Of a stretch of DNA of 64,000 nt, positions 1 through 7,998 are shown piece by piece; positions within the stretch are counted from its first letter, which is position 1; each line of letters begins with the position of its first letter. The position numbers were made by a program, and so were the translations under genes. The stretch comes from Streptomyces sp. NBC_01351 (GTDB lineage: Bacteria; Actinomycetota; Actinomycetes; Streptomycetales; Streptomycetaceae), in assembly GCF_036237315.1 (NCBI RefSeq), contig NZ_CP108356.1:7507501-7571500 (forward strand). The letters are read 5' to 3'. Under the pieces are notes generated by a model. It saw nothing but the letters and a program-made list of their open reading frames with translations, was not told where the DNA came from and made no database searches.

Positions 1-746
1 GCCACGCCCGGGCCCATGACCTCGGACAGCCCGTAGATGTCCACCGCGTCGATGCCGAGCCGCTCCTCGATCTCCCGGCGCATCTCCTCCGTCCACGGCT
101 CCGCGCCGAAGATGCCCGTCCGCAGGGAGGTGGCCCGCGGGTCGATGCCCTGGCGCTCCATCTCGTCCAGCAACGTCAGCATGTAGGAGGGCGTCACCAT
201 GATGACCTCCGGCCGGAAGTCCTCGATGAGCCGGACCTGGCGGTCCGTCATCCCGCCCGACGCGGGCACCACCGTGCAGCCGAGGCGCTCGGCCCCGTAG
301 TGCGCGCCGAGGCCGCCCGTGAACAGCCCGTAGCCGTAGGCGATGTGCACGATCTGGCCGGGCCGCCCGCCCGCCGCCCGTATGGACCGGGCCACCACGT
401 CGGCCCAGGTGGAGAGGTCCGCGTCGGTGTACCCGACCACCGTGGGGCGCCCCGTGGTGCCGCTGGAGGCGTGGATGCGGCGCACCTCGGAGCGCGGTAC
501 GGCGAACATCCCGAAGGGATAGTGGTCGCGGAGATCGGTCTTGGTGGTGAAGGGGAAGAGGGCGAGATCGGCGAGGGAGCGGCAGTCCTCCGGGTGCACG
601 CCGGCCTTGTCGAAGGACTGCCGGTAGAACGGCACCCGCTCGTAGGCGCGGAGCAGGGTCGCGCGCAGCCGCTTCAACTGGAGGGAGGCCAGCTCGTCGA
701 GGCCCAGCCGCTCGCCCTCGTCGTGGAGATCTGCGTACACCGCCAT
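1..746 (-). CDS. paaK: Phenylacetate-CoA ligase, 3' end missing from window
   Basis: AMP-forming ligase that activates phenylacetate to phenylacetyl-CoA in the cytoplasm, the first step of the phenylacetate pathway. The reverse strand from the ATG at 746 reads MAVYADLHDEGERLGLDEL without a stop to the window edge, giving 248 residues, a little over half of the roughly 430 usual for PaaK. The adenylate-forming P-loop SSGTTGRPTVVGY lies at residues 94-106, and the IYGLSEVMGPG block typical of PaaK is near the end of the visible part. The gene diverges from the hydrolase at 854, with two inverted repeats between them. Other paa genes must lie to the left if present. The family call is secure; the exact substrate within PaaK-like ligases is inferred. 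Confidence 0.92.
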   Translation of the reverse strand, partial: MAVYADLHDEGERLGLDELASLQLKRLRATLLRAYERVPFYRQSFDKAGVHPEDCRSLADLALFPFTTKTDLRDHYPFGMFAVPRSEVRRIHASSGTTGRPTVVGYTDADLSTWADVVARSIRAAGGRPGQIVHIAYGYGLFTGGLGAHYGAERLGCTVVPASGGMTDRQVRLIEDFRPEVIMVTPSYMLTLLDEMERQGIDPRATSLRTGIFGAEPWTEEMRREIEERLGIDAVDIYGLSEVMGPGV

Positions 747-768
747 GCCGTCACCTCATCCTGAACAA

Positions 769-786
769 ACCGAACGATCATTCGGT
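769..786. promoter_or_regulatory. TetR/PaaR-like operator palindrome
   Basis: ACCGAACGATCATTCGGT is an 18-bp inverted repeat with one mismatched symmetric pair, 23 bases upstream of the paaK start. The inner CGAACGATCATTCG differs at one position from the pattern I recall for Thermus PaaR (CNAACGNNCGTTNG). It probably controls paaK and perhaps the divergent hydrolase. No tetR gene is visible beside it. Confidence 0.5.
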
Positions 787-818
787 AGATTGCCAGGCCT
801 CCGAGGGGTAAATCAATG

Positions 819-830
819 ACTCGAACGAGT
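819..830. promoter_or_regulatory. Small inverted repeat in divergent promoter
   Basis: ACTCGAACGAGT is a 5+5 bp inverted repeat with an AA centre, 23 bases upstream of the hydrolase start. It differs from the 769 palindrome, so it may bind a second regulator. It is short enough to be chance. Confidence 0.25.
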
Positions 831-853
831 GATCGTCTGTTGTGATGGTCCGC

Positions 854-1702
854 ATGCCTACCTTCACCACCTACGACGGAACCGAACTCGCCTACCACGT
901 GCGGGGGAACGGCGAACCGCTGGTCTGCCTCCCGGGCGGGGCCATGCGGGCCTCGGTCTACCTGGGGGACCTCGGGGGACTGGCCGCGGGACGCCGGCTG
1001 ATCCTCCTCGACCTGCGCGGCACGGGCGACTCCGCGATACCGGCGGACGAGTCGACGTACCGGGTGGACCACCAGGTCGCCGACGTGGAAGCACTGCGGG
1101 TCCACCTGGGGTTGGAGCGGATGGACCTCCTCGCGCACTCCGCCGGCGGCAACCTCGTCCAGCTCTACGCGGCCGCGCACCCCGAGCGGGTGCGGCGGAC
1201 GGTCCTGGTCACGCCCACCGCATGGGCCGTTGACCTCCCGGTCACCACGGAACAGCGGCTGGCCGGTGCCCGGGGGCGGGCGGGTACCGAGCTGTACGAC
1301 CGGGCCATCGAGGCCTACGCGGGGATCCTCGACGGCGTCGACACCGACGAGGCGTGGGAGCTGGCGGTCCCGCTCTTCTACGGCCGGTGGGACGACGCGG
1401 CGCGGGCGCACTGGGCCGCGGGCGAGCAGGAGCAGAACGAGAAGGCGGCGGCGGCCTACGCGGGCCCGGGCGCCTTCGACCCGCCGGCCACCCGGGCCGG
1501 GCTGCGACGGGTCGCCGGCGAGGTGCTGGTGCTGGCCGGGGGCCTGGACTTCAACCCGTGCCCGGACCTCGCGGGGCGGCTCGCCGAGCTGTTCCCGCGG
1601 GGGGTGGCGGACGTGCAGGCCGGTGCGGGGCACTTTCCGTGGCTGGACGACGCGGAGTGGTTCTCGGCGCGGGTGGAGCGGTTCCTGGCGTCCGGGCGCT
1701 GA
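854..1702 (+). CDS. Alpha/beta hydrolase, proline iminopeptidase-like
   Basis: Predicted cytoplasmic serine hydrolase of 282 residues with a complete alpha/beta-hydrolase core. The strand-turn block LLDLRGTGDS is at 51-60, the nucleophile elbow AHSAGGN puts Ser at residue 96, and the catalytic His is in GAGHFPWLDD near 260. The elbow begins with Ala instead of the usual Gly. In-frame starts also exist at 842 (GTG) and 845 (ATG); none has a convincing ribosome site, and 854 was chosen because MPTFTTYDGTELAYHVRG matches the usual family N terminus. The substrate is unknown. Its position opposite paaK hints at ester or lactone chemistry in the same catabolism, but that is inference. Confidence 0.82.
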   Translation: MPTFTTYDGTELAYHVRGNGEPLVCLPGGAMRASVYLGDLGGLAAGRRLILLDLRGTGDSAIPADESTYRVDHQVADVEALRVHLGLERMDLLAHSAGGNLVQLYAAAHPERVRRTVLVTPTAWAVDLPVTTEQRLAGARGRAGTELYDRAIEAYAGILDGVDTDEAWELAVPLFYGRWDDAARAHWAAGEQEQNEKAAAAYAGPGAFDPPATRAGLRRVAGEVLVLAGGLDFNPCPDLAGRLAELFPRGVADVQAGAGHFPWLDDAEWFSARVERFLASGR

Positions 1703-1808
1703 CGGGGTGGGCGGGTGGGGGTGCGGGTGGGGGTGCCGCTGCGCGGAGCCGTCCCCTACCCGCCCTTCCGCCGTTCCTCCCCGCAGCTACCGCTGGGAGG
1801 TGCCCCCA

Positions 1809-1881
1809 GGGGCTCCGCCCCAGACCCTCCCCCAGACTCCGTCCGGGTGGACCCCCACGCCTCAAACGCCGGCGGGGCTGA
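1809..1881. repeat. Dispersed GC-rich intergenic repeat, copy 1
   Basis: Between convergent genes lies GGGGCTCCGCCCC, itself a small hairpin, followed by CGCCTCAAACGCCGGCG and GGGCTG. The same two blocks in the same order recur at 4563-4608. The two copies differ in spacer length. It probably acts as a transcript-end hairpin shared by both flanking genes. Confidence 0.6.
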
Positions 1882-1899
1882 GTCGGCCGGCTCGGCGGG

Positions 1900-3531
1900 T
1901 CAGCCCGTCGCGTCCGCCTCCGTGGCTATCGTCTTTGCCCAGCGGTAGTCCGCCTTGCCGCTCGGGGAGCGTTGGATGGCCGGGGCGATGACCAGTTGGC
2001 GGGGGATCTTGTACCCCGCCAGCTTCGTGCGGCAGTGGGACTGGATCTCGTCCAGCGTCGGTTCCGGGGCGCCCGGGCGGACCTGGACCACCGCCGCCAC
2101 GTGGCTGCCCCACGTCGGGTCCGGGACGCCCGCGACCAGGGCGTCGTACACGTCCGGGTGGGACTTCAGCGCCTGCTCGACCTCCTCCGGATAGACCTTC
2201 TCGCCGCCCGTGTTGATGCACTGCGAACCGCGGCCGAGCACCGTCACGATCCCGTTCTCGTCCACCGTGGCCATGTCGCCCAGGAGGACCCAGCGCTCGT
2301 CGCCCTTCTGGAAGAAGGTCTCGGCGGTCTTGACCGGGTCGTTGTAGTAGCCGAGCGGCACGTAGCCGCGCTGCGCCAGGCGTCCCGGCACCCCCACCGG
2401 CACCGGCTCGTGGGTCACCGGGTCCACCACCTGGGTGCGTTCGTTGACCTCCAGGCGGAAGCCCTTCTCGGGGCTGGAGTCGTCCGTCGCCTTGCCGTTG
2501 GAGCCGGATTCGGAGGATCCGAAGTTGTTGAGCAGGAGGACGTTCGGCACCAGCCGCTGGAACTCCGCCTTCACCGTCTCCGACATGATCGCGCCGGATG
2601 ACGAGACGCTGAAGAGGGAAGAGAGGTCCGTGCCCTTCAGCGGGCCGTTCAGCGCGTCGATCAGCGGCCTCAGCATCGCGTCGCCGACGAGGGAGACGCT
2701 GGACACCTTCTCCTTCTCGATCGTGCGGAGCACTTCCTCCGGCGCGTACTTGCGGTGGATGACGATCCGCTGGCCGTAGTTGAAGGCGACGAACGAGGTG
2801 AGGGTGGAGGTGCCGTGCATCAGCGGAGGGGCCGGGAAGAAGGTGAGCCCGGCGCCGCGCGCCGCGACCCGCTCGGCCAGTTCCTCGGGCCGCTTCACCG
2901 GCTCGCCCGTCGGCTCGCCGCCGAAGAGCCCCGCGAAGAAGAGGTCCTCGGCCCGCCACATGACGCCCTTGGGCATGCCCGTGGTGCCGCCGGTGTAGAT
3001 GATGAACAGGTCGTCCGGGCTGCGCGGCGGGAATCCGCGCTCGGGCGAGCCGGCCGCCTCGGCGTCCTCGTACGCGACCGGCGCGATCGAGGGCTCCGGA
3101 GCGCCCTCGGGGGTGGCGCCGACCCGGATCAGGTGGCGGAGCTTCGTGGTCTGCGGGAGCGCGGCCGCGACCCGCTCGGTGAACTCGCCCTCGAAGACGA
3201 GCGCCGCGAGATCGGCGTCGTTGTAGAGGTAGACCAGCTCCTCCTCCACGTACCGGTAGTTGACGTTCACCGGGACCAGCCGGGCCTTCAGGCAGGCCAG
3301 CACGGTCTGGAGGTACTCGATCCCGTTGTAGAGGTGCAGGCCCAGGTGCTCGCCGGCCTTCAGGCCGCTGTCGAGCAGGTGGTGCGCGATCCGGTTCGCC
3401 GCCGAGTCCAGTTCGGCGTAGGTGAGGCGGCGCTCGGCGCCGGTACCGGGGTGGTCCACGTACACGAGGGCCTCGCGGTCCGGGACCACGTCCACGACCG
3501 ACTCGAACAGGTCGGCAAGGTTGTACTCCAC
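1900..3531 (-). CDS. Acyl-CoA synthetase, FadD type
   Basis: ATP-dependent acyl-CoA ligase of 543 residues that would adenylate a carboxylic acid and transfer it to CoA in the cytoplasm. The AMP-binding P-loop YTGGTTGMPKG is at about 179-189, followed by the NNFGSSESG adenine-binding region, GDMATVDENG, and the C-terminal hinge with KADYRWAK. The start is the GTG at 3531, preceded at good spacing by AGGAGG on the reverse strand; a longer reading to 3612 has no such site. It diverges from the hydratase-OB-thiolase operon across a region with a KstR-type operator. With those neighbours and the ketosteroid dehydrogenase at 14 kb, it resembles the mycobacterial FadD17/FadD19 group that activates steroid side chains, though a branched fatty acid substrate is also possible. 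Confidence 0.88.
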   Translation of the reverse strand: MEYNLADLFESVVDVVPDREALVYVDHPGTGAERRLTYAELDSAANRIAHHLLDSGLKAGEHLGLHLYNGIEYLQTVLACLKARLVPVNVNYRYVEEELVYLYNDADLAALVFEGEFTERVAAALPQTTKLRHLIRVGATPEGAPEPSIAPVAYEDAEAAGSPERGFPPRSPDDLFIIYTGGTTGMPKGVMWRAEDLFFAGLFGGEPTGEPVKRPEELAERVAARGAGLTFFPAPPLMHGTSTLTSFVAFNYGQRIVIHRKYAPEEVLRTIEKEKVSSVSLVGDAMLRPLIDALNGPLKGTDLSSLFSVSSSGAIMSETVKAEFQRLVPNVLLLNNFGSSESGSNGKATDDSSPEKGFRLEVNERTQVVDPVTHEPVPVGVPGRLAQRGYVPLGYYNDPVKTAETFFQKGDERWVLLGDMATVDENGIVTVLGRGSQCINTGGEKVYPEEVEQALKSHPDVYDALVAGVPDPTWGSHVAAVVQVRPGAPEPTLDEIQSHCRTKLAGYKIPRQLVIAPAIQRSPSGKADYRWAKTIATEADATG

Positions 3532-3660
3532 CGTTCCTCCTGACGCGCATGGCTGGTCTGCTCGGCGGTCATTAGAGCGCCGCCGAAGGGAAGTGGGAAG
3601 GGCGCCGCCCAAGAAAACTGACTGGGTGTCAGAAAACTATTGAACTGCACCCTCCCCTAC

Positions 3661-3674
3661 TGCAACCTGTTCTA
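3661..3674. promoter_or_regulatory. KstR-type operator
   Basis: TGCAACCTGTTCTA fits the published KstR pattern TNNAACNNGTTNNA at every fixed position. It lies in the divergent region between the acyl-CoA synthetase (start 3531) and the enoyl-CoA hydratase (start 3698), 23 bases before the latter. KstR is the TetR-family repressor of sterol catabolism in mycobacteria and rhodococci. No kstR gene is in the window. Confidence 0.6.
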
Positions 3675-3697
3675 GGTCTTGAGACGGGAGGACGGCA

Positions 3698-4498
3698 ATG
3701 GGTGGGACGGAACACCTGACCGTGGAACGGCACGGTGCCACGCTGGTGCTGACCATGAACAGGCCCGAGGCGAAGAACGCGCTCTCGCTGCCGCTGCTGG
3801 TGGGCCTGTACGACGGCTGGCTGGAAGCGGACGCGGACGACGAGATCCGCTCGGTGGTGCTGACCGGCGCGGGCGGGGACTTCTGCGCCGGCATGGACCT
3901 CAAGGCGCTGGCCGGGAAAGGCATGGCGGGCGACCAGTACCGGGACCGCCTCAAGGCCGACCCCGACCTGCACTGGAAGGCGATGCTGCGCCACCACCGG
4001 CCGCGCAAACCGGTGATCGCGGCGGTCGAGGGGTACTGCGTGGCTGGCGGGACGGAGATCCTGCAGGGCACGGACATCCGGGTGGCGGGGGAGGGGGCCA
4101 CCTTCGGACTGTTCGAGGTCAAGCGGGGGCTCTTCCCGATCGGCGGCTCCACGGTGCGGCTGCCGCGGCAGATCCCGCGTACGCACGCGCTGGAGATGCT
4201 GCTGACCGGGCGGCCGTACTCCGCGGAGGAAGCGGCGCGGATCGGGCTGGTCGGGCGGGTGGTGCCGGCCGGCACGGCGCTGGAGGCCGCGCTGGAGATC
4301 GCCGAGCGGATCAACGCGTGCGGGCCGCTGGCGGTCGAGGCCGTGAAGGCCTCCGTCTACGACGCCGCCGAGCTGACGGAGACGGAGGGTCTGGCCGCGG
4401 AGCTGCTGCGGGGGTGGCCGATCTTCGACACGGCGGACGCCAAGGAAGGGGCCCGGGCCTTCGCGGAGAAGCGGCCCGCGGTGTACCGGCGGGAGTAG
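3698..4498 (+). CDS. Enoyl-CoA hydratase/isomerase family protein (crotonase)
   Basis: Cytoplasmic crotonase-fold enzyme of 266 residues, probably hydrating a 2-enoyl-CoA in beta-oxidation. The first oxyanion block GGDFCAGMDLKAL lies at 59-71 and the second EGYCVAGGTEI at 111-121. Glu120 and Glu140 (in FGLFEVKRGLFP) match the two catalytic glutamates of rat crotonase, so hydratase activity is plausible. GGGAGGACGG precedes the ATG. It is the first gene of a rightward cluster followed by the OB-fold and two thiolase-fold genes, with a KstR-type operator just upstream. Its best functional parallel is an EchA19-like hydratase in steroid side-chain removal; fatty-acid specificity cannot be excluded. 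Confidence 0.88.
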   Translation: MGGTEHLTVERHGATLVLTMNRPEAKNALSLPLLVGLYDGWLEADADDEIRSVVLTGAGGDFCAGMDLKALAGKGMAGDQYRDRLKADPDLHWKAMLRHHRPRKPVIAAVEGYCVAGGTEILQGTDIRVAGEGATFGLFEVKRGLFPIGGSTVRLPRQIPRTHALEMLLTGRPYSAEEAARIGLVGRVVPAGTALEAALEIAERINACGPLAVEAVKASVYDAAELTETEGLAAELLRGWPIFDTADAKEGARAFAEKRPAVYRRE

Positions 4499-4562
4499 CC
4501 CCCGCGGCGCCGCCGCTGCTGCCGTGCCGGACCCTGCCGGGTGAGGGTGCGGCGCCGTTGCC

Positions 4563-4608
4563 GGGGCTCCGCCCCGGACCCCGCGCCTCAAACGCCGGCG
4601 AGGCTGGA
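4563..4608. repeat. Dispersed GC-rich intergenic repeat, copy 2
   Basis: GGGGCTCCGCCCC followed by GCGCCTCAAACGCCGGCG and AGGCTGG, the same order as at 1809-1881 but with a shorter spacer. It lies between two co-directional genes of the catabolic cluster, so it may be a processing or attenuation hairpin inside the operon. Confidence 0.6.
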
Positions 4609-4681
4609 TTGCGCCTGGCGGGGGCTGAATTTTGCCCGGCGAGGCCGACATTGCCGGAAACAACACCATCGGAGAGCCACC

Positions 4682-5647
4682 ATGACAGCTGCCTCCCCAC
4701 CGGAGGTGCTCCGCGCGCCCCTCGTCGTCGAGTTCCCCTTCACCCGGTCCCTCGGGCCCGTCCAGAGCGCCTTCCTCACCGGGCTGCGCGAACGCGTCGT
4801 CCTCGGGGTGAAGACCTCCGGCGGGGCGGTGATGGTCCCGCCCGTCGAGTACGACCCCGTCACCGCCGAGGAGATCCGCGAGCTCGTCGAGGTCGCCGAC
4901 ACCGGCACCGTCACCACCTGGGCCTGGAACGGCCACCCCCGCCCGAACCAGCCCCTGGGCACCCCCTTCGCCTGGGTGCTGGTCAAGCTCGACGGAGCCG
5001 ACACCGCCCTCCTGCACGCCCTCGACGCACCCGGCCCCGACGCCGTGCGCACCGGGATGCGGGTCCGGGTCCGCTGGGCCGCCGACGCCGACCGCACCGG
5101 GGCGATCACCGACATCGCCTGCTTCGAGCCCTACGAGGGGCCGGAGGTCGGCGCGGCCGCCCCGCACGACGGGGCGTTCGACGACGCCGTCCACGGCATC
5201 GTCGCCCGCGCCCGACTCGACTACACCTACAGCCCCGGCCGCGCTCAGACCGCCTACATCAGCGCCCTCTCCGAGCAGAAGACCGTCGGCGAGCGCTGCC
5301 CTTCCTGCCACAAGGTGTACGTCCCGCCGCGCGGCGCCTGCCCCACCTGTGGTGTGGCCACCACCGACCAGGTGGAGGTCGGACCGGCGGGCACCGTCAC
5401 CACCTTCTGCATCGTCAACATCAAGGCCAAGAACCTCGACATCGAGGTCCCCTACGTCTACGCCCACATCGCCCTCGACGGCGCCGGCCTCGCCCTCCAC
5501 GGCCGGATCGGCGGAATCCCGTACGACCAGGTCCGCATGGGCCTGCGGGTCGAACCGGTCTGGACCGAAGGCGGCCGCTACCCCGACCACTACCGCCCCA
5601 CCGGCGAGCCGGACGCGGACTACGACGCGTACAAGGAGCTCATCTGA
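4682..5647 (+). CDS. DUF35 OB-fold protein with zinc ribbon, thiolase partner
   Basis: Protein of 321 residues with two OB-fold halves. A rubredoxin-like zinc ribbon sits before the second fold, with Cys206, Cys209, Cys220 and Cys223 in CPSCHKVYVPPRGACPTCG. DUF35 proteins form obligate complexes with thiolase-fold lyases and MaoC-like hydratases in steroid side-chain degradation, binding the acyl-CoA. The start at 4682 follows GGAGAGCCACC; the reading frame stays open upstream but has no site there. Its TGA overlaps the ATG of the first thiolase gene (TGATG), indicating translational coupling and probably a stable complex. The two-OB arrangement suggests it may serve both downstream thiolase-fold proteins; that is inference. 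Confidence 0.85.
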   Translation: MTAASPPEVLRAPLVVEFPFTRSLGPVQSAFLTGLRERVVLGVKTSGGAVMVPPVEYDPVTAEEIRELVEVADTGTVTTWAWNGHPRPNQPLGTPFAWVLVKLDGADTALLHALDAPGPDAVRTGMRVRVRWAADADRTGAITDIACFEPYEGPEVGAAAPHDGAFDDAVHGIVARARLDYTYSPGRAQTAYISALSEQKTVGERCPSCHKVYVPPRGACPTCGVATTDQVEVGPAGTVTTFCIVNIKAKNLDIEVPYVYAHIALDGAGLALHGRIGGIPYDQVRMGLRVEPVWTEGGRYPDHYRPTGEPDADYDAYKELI

Positions 5648-6717
5648 TGCCGAAGACGCCGCCGAGGTACGCCCGAGAGGTCGCCGTCGTCGCCTTCGCG
5701 CAGAGCGACCACCGCCGCGACACCGCCGAACTCAGCGAAGTAGAGATGGTCATGCCGGTCCTGCACCAGGTGCTGGCCGCCACCGGCCTGAAGGCCGGGG
5801 AGATCGGCTTCACCTGCTCCGGCTCCAGCGACTACCTGGCCGGCCGGGCCTTCTCCTTCACCATGACCCTCGACGGGGTGGGCGCCTGGCCGCCCATCTC
5901 CGAGTCGCACGTCGAGATGGACGGCGCCTGGGCCCTCTACGAGGCCTGGGTCAAGATCCAGACCGGCGAGGCCGACACCGCGCTCGTCTACTCGTACGGG
6001 AAGTCCTCGCCCGGTTCGGTACGCGACGTACTCACCCGCCAGCTCGATCCGTACTACGTGGCTCCGCTCTGGCCCGACTCGGTGGCCCTTGCCGCCCTGC
6101 AGGCCCAGGCGCTCATCGACGCGGGCGAGACCGACGAGCCCGCCCTCGCCGCCATCGGCGCCCGCAGCCGTGCCGATGCCGAGGTCAACCCGCACGCCCA
6201 GCTCCGCGGCTCCGTCCCGCAGGGCGACTACCAGGTCGCGCCGTTGCGGACCGGGGACTGCCCGCCGATCGGCGACGGCGCCGCCGCCGTCATCCTCGCC
6301 GCCGGGGACACCGCGCGCCGGCTGTGCGAACGCCCCGCCTGGATCACCGGCATCGACCACCGCATCGAGGCCCACTCCCTGGGCCTGCGCGACCTCACCG
6401 ACTCCCCGTCCACCAGGATCGCCGCGGAACGCGCGGGCGTCTTCGAAGCACCCGTGGACACGGCGGAGCTGCACGCGCCGTTCTCCTCCCAGGAGGTCGT
6501 GCTCCGCAAGGTGCTCGGCCTCGGCGACGGCGTCGCCGTCAACCCCTCCGGCGGGGCGCTCGCCGCCAACCCGGTGATGGCCGCGGGCCTGATCCGGATC
6601 GGCGAGGCGGCCGCCCGGATCCACCGCGGCGAGTCAGACCGGGCCGTCGCGCACGCCACCTCCGGCCCCTGCCTCCAGCAGAACCTGGTCGCCGTCCTGG
6701 AAGGGGACGCACGGTGA
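5647..6717 (+). CDS. Thiolase-fold protein lacking nucleophilic Cys (Ltp-like), first copy
   Basis: Thiolase-superfamily protein of 356 residues (lipid-transfer protein/SCP-x thiolase branch). Where thiolases carry the acyl-accepting Cys near residue 90, this protein reads ISESHVEMDGAWALYEAW, with no Cys. The second active-site region GDGAAAVILA and the late NPSGGALAANPVMAAG block are conserved, and a Cys remains in the C-terminal SGPCLQQN loop. Ltp2-type members without the nucleophile are retro-aldolases that release propionyl-CoA from sterol side chains, and they need a DUF35 partner. That partner is the gene immediately before, coupled by a TGATG overlap; the stop also overlaps the next GTG (GTGA). 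Aldolase is therefore a better guess than thiolase. Confidence 0.83.
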   Translation: MPKTPPRYAREVAVVAFAQSDHRRDTAELSEVEMVMPVLHQVLAATGLKAGEIGFTCSGSSDYLAGRAFSFTMTLDGVGAWPPISESHVEMDGAWALYEAWVKIQTGEADTALVYSYGKSSPGSVRDVLTRQLDPYYVAPLWPDSVALAALQAQALIDAGETDEPALAAIGARSRADAEVNPHAQLRGSVPQGDYQVAPLRTGDCPPIGDGAAAVILAAGDTARRLCERPAWITGIDHRIEAHSLGLRDLTDSPSTRIAAERAGVFEAPVDTAELHAPFSSQEVVLRKVLGLGDGVAVNPSGGALAANPVMAAGLIRIGEAAARIHRGESDRAVAHATSGPCLQQNLVAVLEGDAR

Positions 6718-7889
6718 GCACTACGGGTAAAGAGCCTGTCGCGATCGTCGGGATCGGGCAGACCAAGCACGTCGCCGCCCGCCACGACGTCTCCATCGCC
6801 GGACTGGTCCGCGAGGCGGCCACCCGCGCCCTCGCGGACGCCGAACTGACCTGGGCGGACATCGACGCGGTCGTCATCGGCAAGGCCCCCGACTTCTTCG
6901 AGGGGGTGATGATGCCGGAGCTCTACCTGGCGGACGCGCTGGGCGCCGTCGGCAAGCCGATGCTGCGCGTGCACACGGCGGGCTCGGTCGGCGGCTCCAC
7001 GGCGCTCGTCGCCTCCAACCTGGTGGCGGCCCGCGTCCACCGCACCGTCCTCACCCTCGCCTTCGAGAAGCAGTCCGAGTCGAACGCCATGTGGGGGCTC
7101 TCGCTGCCCGTACCGTTCCAGCAGCCGCTGCTGGCGGGCGCCGGCGGATTCTTCGCCCCGCACGTGCGCGCGTACATGCGGCGCACCGGCGCGCCCGACG
7201 GGGTCGGCTCGCTGGTCGCGTACAAGGACCGCCGCAACGCGCTGAAGAACCCGTACGCGCACCTGCACGAGCACGACATCACACTGGAGAAGGTCCAGGC
7301 CTCCCCGATGCTGTGGGACCCGATCCGGTACTCCGAAACCTGCCCCTCCTCGGACGGGGCCTGCGCGATGATCCTCACCGACCGCGCGGGCGCGGCCCGT
7401 TCGCCGAAGCCGCCCGCCTGGGTGCACGGCGGGGCGATGCGCAGCGAACCCACCCTCTTCGCGGGCAAGGACTTCGTGTCCCCGCAGGCCAGCAAGGACT
7501 GCGCGGCCGACGTCTACCGCCAGGCGGGCATCACCGATCCGCGCCGCGAGATCGACGCGGTGGAGATGTACGTGCCGTTCTCCTGGTACGAGCCGATGTG
7601 GCTGGAGAACCTCGGCTTCGCGGAGGAGGGCGAGGGCTGGAAGCTCACCGAGGCCGGGGTCACCGAACTCGACGGGGACCTTCCGGTCAACCCCTCGGGC
7701 GGCGTGCTGTCCACCAACCCGATCGGCGCCTCCGGCATGATCCGCTTCGCGGAAGCCGCCCTCCAGGTCCGCGGGCAGGCCGGGGAACACCAGGTCCCGG
7801 GCGCCCGCCGGGCCCTGGGGCACGCGTACGGCGGCGGCGCGCAGTTCTTCGCGATGTGGCTGGTGGGGGCGGAGCAACCGACCGGCTGA
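6714..7889 (+). CDS. Thiolase-fold protein lacking nucleophilic Cys (Ltp-like), second copy
   Basis: Protein of 391 residues of the lipid-transfer thiolase family, last in the coupled OB-fold/thiolase cluster (GTGA overlap with the preceding gene). The nucleophile region reads RVHTAGSVGGST at 85-96, so Gly/Ser residues replace the catalytic Cys. It retains SSDGACAMIL, NPSGGVLSTNPIGASG and the C-terminal GHAYGGGAQFF, where thiolases have an active-site His. Two consecutive Cys-less members of different sequence suggest a heteromeric pair, or a catalytic and a structural subunit, as with Ltp3/Ltp4 in mycobacterial steroid clusters. Activity is probably carbon-carbon lyase in a steroid or branched acyl-CoA pathway; it has not been shown for this subgroup. 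Confidence 0.83.
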   Translation: MSTTGKEPVAIVGIGQTKHVAARHDVSIAGLVREAATRALADAELTWADIDAVVIGKAPDFFEGVMMPELYLADALGAVGKPMLRVHTAGSVGGSTALVASNLVAARVHRTVLTLAFEKQSESNAMWGLSLPVPFQQPLLAGAGGFFAPHVRAYMRRTGAPDGVGSLVAYKDRRNALKNPYAHLHEHDITLEKVQASPMLWDPIRYSETCPSSDGACAMILTDRAGAARSPKPPAWVHGGAMRSEPTLFAGKDFVSPQASKDCAADVYRQAGITDPRREIDAVEMYVPFSWYEPMWLENLGFAEEGEGWKLTEAGVTELDGDLPVNPSGGVLSTNPIGASGMIRFAEAALQVRGQAGEHQVPGARRALGHAYGGGAQFFAMWLVGAEQPTG

Positions 7890-7998
7890 GCAGCCCCGGG
7901 GGTGCCGGACCGGTCAAGGGTGACTCACCGTGGCCTGTGCGGCACCCGCCGCGGTGGTTAACCTTGCCCCCGGACGACGTACCGGGAGGAGCACGCAC

